Shown piece after piece: positions 47,708 through 56,226 of a DNA stretch of 64,000 nucleotides (its first letter is position 1; each line of letters starts with the position of its first letter). The DNA is taken from the NCBI GenBank assembly GCA_902612915.1, contig CACMFH010000005.1:20578-84577 (forward strand), given 5' to 3'. Under the pieces are notes generated by a model, which saw only the letters and a program-made list of their open reading frames with translations, did not search any database and was not told the origin of the DNA. The stretch comes from an uncultured SAR86 cluster bacterium. GTDB lineage: Bacteria; Pseudomonadota; Gammaproteobacteria; Magnimaribacterales; D2472. Made by a program: the position numbers and the translations under genes.

Positions 47708-48501
47708 TAAATTTGTAGATCAGGATTGATATAAATTTTATATTCAGACCTAATTTGATTTAAGTAATTTTTAATTGCCTCATCTCTTTGAGTCTGTAAA
47801 AAATCAACTTCAACTTGTTTTAAGACACTTGTAATATTTGGTAAATATCCCTGAGAATAATTTCTTACATATATGATATGGTGACCAAATGGTGATTCTA
47901 ATGGACCAATCCATTTATTAAGTTCAACATCTATAAAATTTGAGCTAAAATCTTCACCAAATTCACTTTTAATCTCTCTTTCACTAACATCAACAAAATT
48001 CTTGCCTAAGAAAAAAGGATCAGAGTTAATGGAAGTATTATTTAACAAATCTATATAAGCTTTTGATGATCTTTCAAAAGAATTATTCTCATTAGAAAAA
48101 AAATAGTGACTAAAAGTATATTTTGAATCAATAAAATATTTATTATTGTTTTTATTAAAATATTCAATTAAATCTTCATTTGATGGTGAATCTGGAATTG
48201 ATTCTTGTTTTAAAAAAGATATTTTTTGGGCTAATCTTCTTTTAATGATTCGATCTTCTCTATCTAAACCTAGTTTTAGAGCTTCTCTATACAAGATTTC
48301 TTCTTCTACAAGATTGTTTATAATACGAGCTATTTCATCGTCATTTGGATTTCTACCAACTTGAGATTTCCATGCAGTTACTAGGCTTATAATCTCTTGA
48401 TCACTTATATATATTTCTTTTTCATCGTAAGAATTTAACCCCATATCAATAAGATACAATGTTAATCCAACAATAAAAAATATAGAGAGTTTATACTTCA
48501 A
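47707..48501 (-). CDS. membrane-anchored peptidyl-prolyl isomerase (parvulin/SurA-like)
   Basis: 264 residues. N-terminal helix about 5-20, then a SurA-like helical chaperone region (VEEEILYREALKLGLDRED). The C-terminal parvulin-like domain ends in the typical GPLESPFGHHIIYV segment. Likely folds an envelope protein. Sandwiched between the HupE-like gene and the DUF3604 gene on one strand, suggesting it serves one of them. Confidence 0.82.
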   Translation of the reverse strand: MKYKLSIFFIVGLTLYLIDMGLNSYDEKEIYISDQEIISLVTAWKSQVGRNPNDDEIARIINNLVEEEILYREALKLGLDREDRIIKRRLAQKISFLKQESIPDSPSNEDLIEYFNKNNNKYFIDSKYTFSHYFFSNENNSFERSSKAYIDLLNNTSINSDPFFLGKNFVDVSEREIKSEFGEDFSSNFIDVELNKWIGPLESPFGHHIIYVRNYSQGYLPNITSVLKQVEVDFLQTQRDEAIKNYLNQIRSEYKIYINPDLQI

Positions 48502-48516
48502 TTTAATTAGTAATAC

Positions 48517-50664
48517 CTAATCAATATTTCTCATCTGAATTGTTCCACCGAGAGGAATAACCTCAACATCAGATTCTTCAGGGACATACCATATTGGAGA
48601 TGACCATGCCCTTTCTTGAATTGTTTCATGGAGATCTTCACGAGGTTTATACCCTGCTTTTATTGCATCCCATGTACTCCATCTGCATGAAGGATTTTCA
48701 AGAACACGAGCGTAATAAAAAGACTTATCAGCTCTAATAAATTCTGGATCTTTCCACAAAGTTTTTAATTCGGATGAACCAACATCAGTTGATATAGAGC
48801 AGTCATTAATATTAACTCTTGCTCCATTATCTGGACACCTAAAAGTTTCAGGATCAGGTTCAAGACCATCAGAACATACTACATCAAAGACTTTTTCCAT
48901 GGGTCTTCCACTTGTCATATCTATCCACCCTTTAACAATTTGAATTCTTTGAAGTGGTGCACTATTTTTGTCTTTTTTTGCCCAAACAATGAATTCAGGA
49001 GAATTGACGCCATCACTTAATAGATCTGAACCCATGGTTACACCTTTTTCATATGCTTCACTAATTAAAGATTCTGAATTTAAATCAATTGATGAAAGGT
49101 TAAATCCACCAAAAAATCTTAAAGCAATTCTTGTTCCTGTGGTTGCAAATGTTTCTTTTCTTTTAAATGCGTTAAATATTGATTCTCTTGTATTTTCTTC
49201 AGCCCATGCAACTGCTAAGCCTGAAGCACCCCATTGAGTAAAGCCTGTATTTGCATATTCTCCCTGTTCAAAATTAAGTGTACTTGTTGGTTGATTAAAT
49301 GCCCTCATATACTCTGTCAATCTCTCAACATTTTCTGGTTCAAGGGGAACTGATCCCCTATTTTGAGGATCTCCATCAAGTAGTCCAACTTTTGACCAAT
49401 AATTTGATTCATCAAGTGATGCAGCAACAACATGAGTATCTGTTGATCCAATCAATCCAAATTTATATGGGTTTCCTTGTCTAGTAAATTCTAATGTCAG
49501 TCCATTTAAATATGCTTCTCTAACATAGGATCCAGAAGGTTTACTAAAGGTTGGCGGTATACTTCCAACTCTTGTATCCATAATTTCAAAATCTGCCCAA
49601 TCATCATCAGGAGATAAAAGAGGATGAGTATCTGAAGTTCCTTTGACTTGAGTAATTTCAACAATTGGTTCATTTCTCATTCGTTTTTTTGAGTAATTAA
49701 TATCGATGGCATTAGCTTTAAATGTTTCCATCTCAAACATTTGACCATTTGATCCATTTGAATTATGAGGTATTGAGATTGTGTCAACACCCTTTTCTCT
49801 TAATTTATCTTGCCAAGTCCATAAATCCTCAGGATTAATAGAATCTATTCTAGTCCAAGGCCTAATTGACGCTTTTGAGGAATTAAAAATAACATTTCTG
49901 TGCAAATTTGCGCCTTCTATATCAGTTGATGTGGTGAATTCATATCCAATAAATGTAGTAAAATGTCCAGGATCATTGTGCTCATTTGCTGATCTTGCAA
50001 CATCTGACCAAGCAGACTTATGAATATCATAATCAAATGATCTTAATGCAAGTTGTGTATTCCTGGTAAAGTACGCTTTAAGAATCTTTGGATGCCAATC
50101 TGGATAAGGTTGAATTATTGTGGCTCCTAAAACAGAACTAAATATGCTTGTTCTCACTGCAGCAGATTCAACTGTAAGATTATCCAAATTATTAAGATTA
50201 TGAAAAGGTTCAGCAAAATCATTCTGAGAAATGTCTGTTGAGGTGTCTGCATATGCTTGAATCATACCCATATAAAATCCATGATCAGTAACTGCATAAA
50301 AGTCTAATGGCTCTCTTAGCTTCATTTCATAACCAAGAGGATGTCTAACACCCTCTCCTTTGGCATATCTATATGCATCATCTGGTGACGCAGTTACTCC
50401 AAAGACGTAAGCATCAAAAGAGTATTTTGTATGAACATGTAAATCTCCATAGTAAGGATTTCTATCCTTGTTTGGTTTTGGTCTTGGTTTTAAAGAATCT
50501 TTTTTTTCAACTGAAAAATCTACTACTTCAAGCGCGGAATCAGTTTGTAATTTTTTAAATAAACTTACAAAGGGTCTACTATCATTAATATCAATAGAAA
50601 TAAATACTAGAGAAAGAATATATAACCCTACTAATGATAATAAAATATTTCTAATATATTTCAT
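48517..50664 (-). CDS. DUF3604 PHP-like metal-dependent protein
   Basis: 715 residues. N-terminal helix or uncleaved signal about 6-24. The DUF3604 core starts at YYGDLHVHTKYSFDA with H76-V-H78, the first PHP-domain metal motif. AVTDHGFY and SIPHNSNG add more metal-type His/Asp, and GSTDTH occurs further on. This points to a secreted or periplasmic metal-dependent hydrolase. Four-plus cysteines near the C-terminus (about 600-670) could form disulphides. Substrate unknown. First gene of the unit with the parvulin and HupE-like protein. Confidence 0.85.
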   Translation of the reverse strand: MKYIRNILLSLVGLYILSLVFISIDINDSRPFVSLFKKLQTDSALEVVDFSVEKKDSLKPRPKPNKDRNPYYGDLHVHTKYSFDAYVFGVTASPDDAYRYAKGEGVRHPLGYEMKLREPLDFYAVTDHGFYMGMIQAYADTSTDISQNDFAEPFHNLNNLDNLTVESAAVRTSIFSSVLGATIIQPYPDWHPKILKAYFTRNTQLALRSFDYDIHKSAWSDVARSANEHNDPGHFTTFIGYEFTTSTDIEGANLHRNVIFNSSKASIRPWTRIDSINPEDLWTWQDKLREKGVDTISIPHNSNGSNGQMFEMETFKANAIDINYSKKRMRNEPIVEITQVKGTSDTHPLLSPDDDWADFEIMDTRVGSIPPTFSKPSGSYVREAYLNGLTLEFTRQGNPYKFGLIGSTDTHVVAASLDESNYWSKVGLLDGDPQNRGSVPLEPENVERLTEYMRAFNQPTSTLNFEQGEYANTGFTQWGASGLAVAWAEENTRESIFNAFKRKETFATTGTRIALRFFGGFNLSSIDLNSESLISEAYEKGVTMGSDLLSDGVNSPEFIVWAKKDKNSAPLQRIQIVKGWIDMTSGRPMEKVFDVVCSDGLEPDPETFRCPDNGARVNINDCSISTDVGSSELKTLWKDPEFIRADKSFYYARVLENPSCRWSTWDAIKAGYKPREDLHETIQERAWSSPIWYVPEESDVEVIPLGGTIQMRNID

Positions 50665-50785
50665 GAACTCCCCAAAATTAACATTAAGATTCTAAATTAT
50701 AAATTTTGAAAAATTTTGTTACAACACTTATCTTAAAATAAATTTTGCTACTTTTTGTACTTTCAATTAATCTATATCAATCTTT

Positions 50786-50862
50786 GCGCCTGTAGCTCAG
50801 TTGGACAGAGTACTTGGCTTCGAACCAAGGGGTCGGGAGTTCGAATCTTCCCGGGCGCGCCA
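50786..50862 (+). tRNA. tRNA-Arg (anticodon TCG)
   Basis: 77 bases with CCA encoded. Acceptor GCGCCTG/CGGGCGC has one G-U pair. Anticodon stem CTTGG/CCAAG with loop CTTCGAA, so the anticodon is TCG (reads CGA, CGG). It is very similar to the tRNA-Arg(ACG) at 46433, with about eight differences, and appears to be a duplicate with a changed anticodon. Followed by a terminator. Confidence 0.95.
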
Positions 50863-50867
50863 ATAAA

Positions 50868-50893
50868 AAAAGGGACTCATTTGAATCCCTTTT
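50868..50893. terminator. bidirectional intrinsic terminator
   Basis: Stem AAAAGGGACTC with GAATCCCTTTT and loop ATTT, one mismatch, A-run on one side and T-run on the other. It serves the tRNA-Arg(TCG) on the forward strand and the TonB receptor gene on the reverse strand; the T-run is longer on the reverse strand. Confidence 0.85.
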
Positions 50894-50910
50894 AAAAATA
50901 TAACTGAATG

Positions 50911-53334
50911 CTAAAACTGATAATTTACAGTTAAACCATAAGTTGCATAGTTATTTGGATAACCAAAATATGTAGTTGATGTAAAATCTGTAACAGCCAC
51001 AAATGCAGATGTCAGATATTCATCATCATTAACATTTTGTCCATACAAACTTATAGATAAATTATCTTTTTCAATTCCAGCTGAGAAATTTAAAGTATCC
51101 ATTTCTCTGAAACCATTTCCTTGGGATTCAATAATAGCTTGCGCTTGAGGGTTCTCTAATAAAATAGCTTCGCTAGAATATAGATGAGACAGTCTTGTAT
51201 ATCCAGCCCAACCATTCAAATCCCAATTCCATGTTAATGAAGTTGTTATTGTATCCTCAGGAATGTTAGATGGAGTAGTTCCTGAAAGATCTCCAAAAGC
51301 TGAACCTGGGAATGAGTCATATATTGGATCTAAAAATACACCACTCATCATTAAATCGAGATTTTCAAGCGGAGAATATACTAGGTCAAATTCATATCCA
51401 TCTGCAGATTGAGAACCCGCGTTTGCAAGAACAAATCCAGTTCCTATAAAAGTATTTGATTGAAACCCATCAATAGTTTGATCAAATACAGCTATATTTA
51501 AGTAACCCGAAGGTAATAATATTTTAGCACCCAATTCAGTTACTTCAGCTTCTTCAGGACCTGCATATCTTCTACCAACTGATCTGTTTGGGCTTATTGG
51601 CGTTCCTGCAGCAGCGAGAGCTGCGACTTCGGCAGCGTCGGCATCAGAGTTTCTAGAAATATTCCACGCAGATGCTTTAAAGCCTGTTGATACACCACCA
51701 TAGACTGTTACTGTGTCACTTACTTCGTAAGATAGCTTGAATGTATAATCAACATTATCATCTGAGCTTTTCCCGTCTTGAGCTGCATTAGGAAAATTTG
51801 TAAATTGTGGTAAAAGTTGAAGACCTTGTAATGCAATTAATGGATTAAAATTAGGATCTGTAGCAAGTACTGCAGCCTGTGCAGGTGGGAAACCTGCCGC
51901 AATTAATCCCAAAGTACCAGCTCCAACAAAGTCTAGATTTGAAAGAACATCTGTATTTATTTGACTATATGCAACTGTTTTTTCATCCTCCATATAACTT
52001 GCGCCAATAATAGCACTTAATTTATCAGTTAGTTGAATATCAACTTGAGCAAATATTGAAGTTGTAGTGTTATCTTGGGTAGCTGTTTCTGTTCCACCCT
52101 GACCACTTGCAAATAACAGAGCATCTGGAATACCAAATGCTGCAGCAATTCCACTAATGGTTCCAGGTGGAATAAATGCTTCAACATAAGTTCTCCAAAG
52201 TGGCCCAAAATAGATAGACTCGTCCCAGTCAAGATCTTCTTGATAATAATAACCACCGACCAACCAATTTAATTTTTCATTATCATTTGAATATAGTCTA
52301 AATTCTTGTGTAACAGCATCCAATTCTTTTGTCTGTGGACTTGGATTAATAATAGGAGCTGCATCAAAATCAACGTCTTGAACATTTGTATTATATGAAT
52401 TTCTCATTGAAGTGATACTCTCTAGAGTCCTACCATCTCCTTCTCTTGTATAGTGTACCGTTATACCCGAATTATCACCTTCTGTTACTGGATCAAAATC
52501 AAAAAACACCTTTTCAGTAAATGGATTATTTGGAATTACTTTTCCTCCAAGCAAAGCTGCTACTTGGTTAGCTGCACCATAATTTGCACTTCCAACCGCA
52601 CAACATATTTCATCATATTCATCATAATCAACCGTTAATCTCAATGATGCCTCATTTGCTAAATCAAATAACATTTCACCTCTTATAGAAAATCTATCTC
52701 TATTATTAGATGTGTTGCCTGTTATCATATTTTCTGAATGTCCGTCAGCTTTATGAAGATTTGCATAGATACTATAGGCTTTAGATTCGTCTAATGGACC
52801 AGTTTTATAATATTTAAACTTTTTCATATTATTTGATCCTATTGAGGTAGAAACATAACCAGATTCCTCAAATGATGGTTTTTTTGTTACAACATTAATT
52901 ACACCAGCTGTAGCATTTTTACCAAAAAGTGTACTTTGTGGACCTCTTAATACTTCTATTCTTTCAATAGCAGGTAAATCAGCTATCTGAGCCTGCATAG
53001 ATGAACGGTACACTCCATCAATAAAAACAGCTACTGAAGGTTCAATACCAGGGTTGTATGACCCATTACCAAAACCTCTTATTACATATGTAGCCTCAGT
53101 AGGTGTTGTAAATCTTCTAGAATCAAGTGCAGGAACAATTGATCTAAGATCATAAATGTCAGTAATATTTGCTTTTTCAATTGTATCAGCGGTAACAACT
53201 GAAACTGCAACAGGAACTTCCTGTAATGTTTTCTCAGTCTTTGTTGCTGTAACAATTACTTCCTCAACATTTTGTTGAGAATATAAATATGTTGTTGAAA
53301 AAATAACAACAAGACTTAACGCAAATTTTTTCAT
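50911..53334 (-). CDS. TonB-dependent outer-membrane receptor
   Basis: 807 residues from ATG 53334 (MKKFALSLVV). Signal peptide about 1-20. TonB-box region VEEVIVTATK, then the plug domain with PSVAVFIDGVYR, RIEVLRGPQSTLFGKNA and GVINVVTKKP. The large beta-barrel ends in YQF with C-terminal aromatic Phe. It resembles the receptors common in marine oligotrophs, whose ligands are mostly unassigned. Nothing nearby identifies the ligand. Confidence 0.94.
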   Translation of the reverse strand: MKKFALSLVVIFSTTYLYSQQNVEEVIVTATKTEKTLQEVPVAVSVVTADTIEKANITDIYDLRSIVPALDSRRFTTPTEATYVIRGFGNGSYNPGIEPSVAVFIDGVYRSSMQAQIADLPAIERIEVLRGPQSTLFGKNATAGVINVVTKKPSFEESGYVSTSIGSNNMKKFKYYKTGPLDESKAYSIYANLHKADGHSENMITGNTSNNRDRFSIRGEMLFDLANEASLRLTVDYDEYDEICCAVGSANYGAANQVAALLGGKVIPNNPFTEKVFFDFDPVTEGDNSGITVHYTREGDGRTLESITSMRNSYNTNVQDVDFDAAPIINPSPQTKELDAVTQEFRLYSNDNEKLNWLVGGYYYQEDLDWDESIYFGPLWRTYVEAFIPPGTISGIAAAFGIPDALLFASGQGGTETATQDNTTTSIFAQVDIQLTDKLSAIIGASYMEDEKTVAYSQINTDVLSNLDFVGAGTLGLIAAGFPPAQAAVLATDPNFNPLIALQGLQLLPQFTNFPNAAQDGKSSDDNVDYTFKLSYEVSDTVTVYGGVSTGFKASAWNISRNSDADAAEVAALAAAGTPISPNRSVGRRYAGPEEAEVTELGAKILLPSGYLNIAVFDQTIDGFQSNTFIGTGFVLANAGSQSADGYEFDLVYSPLENLDLMMSGVFLDPIYDSFPGSAFGDLSGTTPSNIPEDTITTSLTWNWDLNGWAGYTRLSHLYSSEAILLENPQAQAIIESQGNGFREMDTLNFSAGIEKDNLSISLYGQNVNDDEYLTSAFVAVTDFTSTTYFGYPNNYATYGLTVNYQF

Positions 53335-53369
53335 AATATTCCCCAAATTTTTAGTGCATTATACGATAA

Positions 53370-53756
53370 TTATACATTAGGTTGTATCTCACCACCTGAT
53401 TCAACCCATTCTTGAAATCCGCCTAAATTATACACATTTTTAAATCCCAGATCTAATAGAGATTTTGCTGCTAAAGCTGATCTATAACCGCCTGCACAAT
53501 AAACTAAAATATTTGTATTATCATCAATTAAAACAGGATTGTTTGGAGAATTTGGCGAGAGTTTAAACTCTATTAATCCTCTTGGAATATGTACAGCATT
53601 TTTAATAAGCCCAAGATTATAAACTTCAGATTCTTCTCGAACGTCTATAATAACTGTCTGTGTATTACTAATTAAATCAACAGATTCATCATAAGATAAA
53701 CGTTTAACAAGATCATTTGCTTCAATTAAAAGCTCTTCAAGGGATTTAGTTTGCAT
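53370..53756 (-). CDS. rhodanese-like sulfurtransferase domain protein
   Basis: 128-residue single-domain rhodanese. VIIDVREESEV segment, HIPRG, and the active-site loop YCAGGYRSA with the catalytic cysteine. The loop is of the standard six-residue sulfurtransferase type. Its start overlaps the end of the EamA gene by 11 bases. Substrate unknown. Confidence 0.9.
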   Translation of the reverse strand: MQTKSLEELLIEANDLVKRLSYDESVDLISNTQTVIIDVREESEVYNLGLIKNAVHIPRGLIEFKLSPNSPNNPVLIDDNTNILVYCAGGYRSALAAKSLLDLGFKNVYNLGGFQEWVESGGEIQPNV

Positions 53757-54627
53757 GTATCTCTCCGCTTATATTATTTCTTTTATTAGATGTTGCAAAA
53801 AATACTCCTATTAATATCGTTGCGCATCCTAATATAATTCCACCAGTTATTACTTCATTTAAAAATACTGCTCCCCAAATAATACCAAAAACAGGCAGAA
53901 AATAAGCAACGGTAGAGGTTTTCACTGCTCCAATTTTTTCAATTAAATATACATAACCAAAAAAAGCTAATCCGGTTGATATTGAGCCAAGCCACATAGC
54001 TGATAACAATGCATTAGTGGATGGAATCTGTGGAGGTAGATTTAGCAATGTAAGAGGAATCATAATAAAACAACTAAAGACAATAGACCAACCAATAAGA
54101 ACCATTTTGTCAGTCTTTTCTGAATACTTTTGAATAAAGACAGTAGAAAATGAATAACAAGCTGCTCCAATTAAACATAATAATGCAGATATTATTGAAG
54201 TTGAGGATGATTCTGGGTTAACAAGGATTATCACACCAATGAATCCGAGAACTAAACCAAATACTTGTTTAAGTGTTACTTTTTCTCCTAGCCATAATAG
54301 AGCTATTATCATAGTGTTAAATGCCGTTGTAGCATTCAATATTGCAAGAATGTTTGAATCCGCTCCAAAACTACCATAAGAAAATAATGAAAAAGGAATA
54401 GCATTATTTGTTATTGCTAAAACTAATGAATGTTTCCATGCAGGTTTAAGTAAAACAAGGTACTTTTTTCTCAATAAAATAGGTATAAAAACCAAAGAAG
54501 CAATTGTTAATCTGGCTTGAACCAATCCTATAGCTCCAAATTCAGGTGCAGCAACTTTTATAAATATAAAAGCGCTACCCCATATTGCTCCAAGAAAAGT
54601 TAAAACTACCCAGTACCTTAATTCCAT
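53746..54627 (-). CDS. DMT/EamA-family transporter
   Basis: 293 residues from ATG 54627 (MELRYWVVL); a TTG six bases upstream is possible. Ten hydrophobic helices in two EamA repeats; the first begins with AIWGSAFIFIKVA and the second is near LLCLIGAACYSFSTVF. Likely exports or imports a small metabolite; many relatives export amino acids. It is directly preceded by a hairpin-T-run, so its expression may be controlled by premature termination. Confidence 0.88.
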   Translation of the reverse strand: MELRYWVVLTFLGAIWGSAFIFIKVAAPEFGAIGLVQARLTIASLVFIPILLRKKYLVLLKPAWKHSLVLAITNNAIPFSLFSYGSFGADSNILAILNATTAFNTMIIALLWLGEKVTLKQVFGLVLGFIGVIILVNPESSSTSIISALLCLIGAACYSFSTVFIQKYSEKTDKMVLIGWSIVFSCFIMIPLTLLNLPPQIPSTNALLSAMWLGSISTGLAFFGYVYLIEKIGAVKTSTVAYFLPVFGIIWGAVFLNEVITGGIILGCATILIGVFFATSNKRNNISGEIHAN

Positions 54628-54633
54628 AATCAA

Positions 54634-54836
54634 ATAAAAACCCCCATCGAAATGGGGGTTATAAACTAACTCATGTTAATTACAATTGTTAGACGGAAAC
54701 TAAAAAATTACCTCTGTCAAAAGGTAAATCCTCCGTTTCCTGTTGTTAAATAAATACTAATAGGACCACCTCCATGTTCAGGGTAGTAATAAACATATTT
54801 AGCAATCCCCTTAAAAAATCACTAAATAAGACGCTT
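54634..54836 (-). ncRNA. candidate structured leader RNA or small RNA upstream of EamA gene
   Basis: On the reverse strand a good -10 TATAAT (54848-54843) lies just before this stretch. About 200 bases later comes an intrinsic terminator that ends just before the EamA start. Within it, GGAAAC and GTTTCC arms enclose a nested TTACC/GGTAA hairpin (about 54689-54737). AAGGGG followed 10 bases later by ATG could translate a 16-residue peptide MFITTLNMEVVLLVFI. The layout fits an attenuated leader or a free sRNA. I recognise no known riboswitch class. Confidence 0.45.
54639..54660 (-). terminator. intrinsic terminator directly before EamA start
   Basis: Perfect 9-base-pair stem AACCCCCAT/ATGGGGGTT with a TTCG tetraloop on the reverse strand, followed by TTTTTATTTG. 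It ends about 11 bases before the EamA ATG, so if it always worked the transporter could not be read from the upstream promoter. Confidence 0.88.
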
Positions 54837-54880
54837 ATACAGATTATATACGCAATAGTTGGTAAATAAAGTCTTATTTA
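54823..54880. repeat. 10-base inverted repeat flanking the candidate leader promoter
   Basis: TAAATAAGAC at 54823-54832 and GTCTTATTTA at 54871-54880 are perfect inverted copies 38 bases apart. They bracket the reverse-strand -10 at 54843-54848. They could be a repressor site or, less likely, a chance AT-rich match. Confidence 0.4.
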
Positions 54881-54883
54881 ATA

Positions 54884-55102
54884 TTAAAAAGAAAACTCTA
54901 GTTGGGACTTTGGTTCAATAAGATCGGTATTATATGAATTGTTAACTGTTTCATAAGTATTATCACTAAGATATTCTTCTAAAAGACCTTCATCGCCATT
55001 AAAAAATTTAAAAGCAAGCATTTTTTTTGCAGAATTCTTGTCTACAGATGAGTTTAGTTCCATCAAAATTGGATCTTTATTTAAGTAAATTAAATTATTC
55101 AT
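54884..55102 (-). CDS. hypothetical protein (72 aa)
   Basis: Acidic, soluble, begins MNNLIYLNKDPILMEL and ends LEFSF; mid part FKFFNGDEGLLEEYLSD. No family recognised and no signal peptide. It lies 38 bases after the membrane-protein gene on the same strand, so it may be a third member of the small unit with the HTH gene. Codon use looks like its neighbours. Moderate trust only. Confidence 0.5.
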   Translation of the reverse strand: MNNLIYLNKDPILMELNSSVDKNSAKKMLAFKFFNGDEGLLEEYLSDNTYETVNNSYNTDLIEPKSQLEFSF

Positions 55103-55140
55103 TAATCAATTATACTGTATATTTATACAGTATACAAGAT

Positions 55141-55740
55141 TTAATCTTCTATCCTTGGATCAACAATTAAGCGAGTGTCTACAAGTGTTCTAAAAATTAT
55201 CCATAATGTGGCTATTACAGCAGTTGCACCAAGAAAATCGCCAACTGCAAACCTGAATACAGTGACAACACTAATAGAACTAGTTGAATTGATAATTGAA
55301 AGAATTAAATTTACCAACAGCCCGTTTAATAAGGATGAAACTATTATTACAAGATATAGAAATTTATAGTTTTCAAAATTAACCTCCTTGAAAAAAGAGA
55401 AGAATCCTGGTGTTGCTCTTGTCCATTTAACTAGTTCAACAGCAGCAACAACTGAAAATAATGAAGCAATTGCAGCTATTGACCAACCCTCCATATAGTC
55501 ATTGTGGTTAATGACAGCAGGGCCTGTTATTTCTGCTAAATATAAACCTGGTAGAGAGTAATATCTAAAAAAACAAAACATTAAAACTCTAGCACCATGA
55601 GGCAAATAACATAAACTCCCAACCCATTCATCGTTTGGATTCATATTTGCAATATCAAGAACTTGAAGGAAGTACCAAACTGAATAGCAGAACATTGAAA
55701 ATACGTATACAGTTATGGTTACTTTAATAGTATGGATCAT
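55141..55740 (-). CDS. hypothetical membrane protein (199 aa)
   Basis: About five hydrophobic helices. The segment YLPHGARVLMFCFFRYYSLPGLYLAEITGP is loosely like the PHG-R pattern of MASE1-type membrane sensor domains, but no output domain follows. Function unknown. 19 bases after the HTH gene and likely co-transcribed with it. Confidence 0.72.
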   Translation of the reverse strand: MIHTIKVTITVYVFSMFCYSVWYFLQVLDIANMNPNDEWVGSLCYLPHGARVLMFCFFRYYSLPGLYLAEITGPAVINHNDYMEGWSIAAIASLFSVVAAVELVKWTRATPGFFSFFKEVNFENYKFLYLVIIVSSLLNGLLVNLILSIINSTSSISVVTVFRFAVGDFLGATAVIATLWIIFRTLVDTRLIVDPRIED

Positions 55741-55759
55741 GTTTAAGATTTAAAAGTTT

Positions 55760-56065
55760 TTAATTAGCTAATATTAAATTAAATTCTCTTTTGTCTCCTT
55801 CTGATTGTTTAACTAAAACAAGATCTGCTGATTCAAATTTTTTAATAGTTTTATAAACAGTAGATCTTGAAAATCCTGATGAATCTATAACATCGCTTAT
55901 TTTACATGTGCCACAATTGGAAAGTTTCCAAGCAATAATATAATAAATTTTCTTTTCAGTTTCGTTATATGAAACTAAATTTAGATCTTTTTCTATATTC
56001 CAAAGCATTTCTAAAATGCTTGTTAGGTTCTTTGAATAATTGCTTGGCATCATAAAATCATACAT
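55760..56065 (-). CDS. small winged-helix transcriptional regulator (MarR/TrmB-like)
   Basis: 101 residues. A winged helix-turn-helix occupies about 45-98: ISDVIDSSGFSRSTVYKTIKKFESADL is the recognition unit, and REFNLIL the wing strand. A CGTC pair (about 55-58) precedes the helix. Probably regulates the adjacent membrane-protein gene or itself. An ATG five codons downstream is also possible. Confidence 0.75.
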   Translation of the reverse strand: MYDFMMPSNYSKNLTSILEMLWNIEKDLNLVSYNETEKKIYYIIAWKLSNCGTCKISDVIDSSGFSRSTVYKTIKKFESADLVLVKQSEGDKREFNLILAN

Positions 56066-56105
56066 TTAAAGATATGCTGAAACAAGTATAATTATTCTCT
56101 AAATT

Positions 56106-56190
56106 GGAAGGTTGGCAGAGCGGTAATGCAGCACCTTGGAAAGGTGTCGTCGGCAACGGCGCGGGGGTTCGATTCCCTCACCTTCCGCCA
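56106..56190 (+). tRNA. tRNA-Ser (anticodon GGA)
   Basis: 85 bases with CCA encoded. Acceptor GGAAGGT/ACCTTCC, anticodon loop TTGGAAA, long class II variable arm CGTCGGCAACGGCG, and T-loop TTCGATT. Discriminator G as expected for serine. Reads UCC and UCU. Confidence 0.97.
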
Positions 56191-56196
56191 AATTTG

Positions 56197-56220
56197 GCCC
56201 CCTTATTTTTCAAAGGGGGC
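56197..56220. terminator. GC-rich hairpin after tRNA-Ser
   Basis: Stem GCCCCCTT with AAGGGGGC and a short loop between them, 6 bases after the tRNA and just before the end of the convergent gene. It has no classic T-run on either strand but is the obvious transcription barrier between the two. Confidence 0.6.
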
Positions 56221-56226
56221 ATATGA

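Noticed and set aside
54775..54870. Short forward frame of about 31 residues (MFRVVINIF...)
   Set aside because: It crosses the reverse-strand promoter and leader, has no ribosome binding site and no family; chance open frame in AT-rich sequence.
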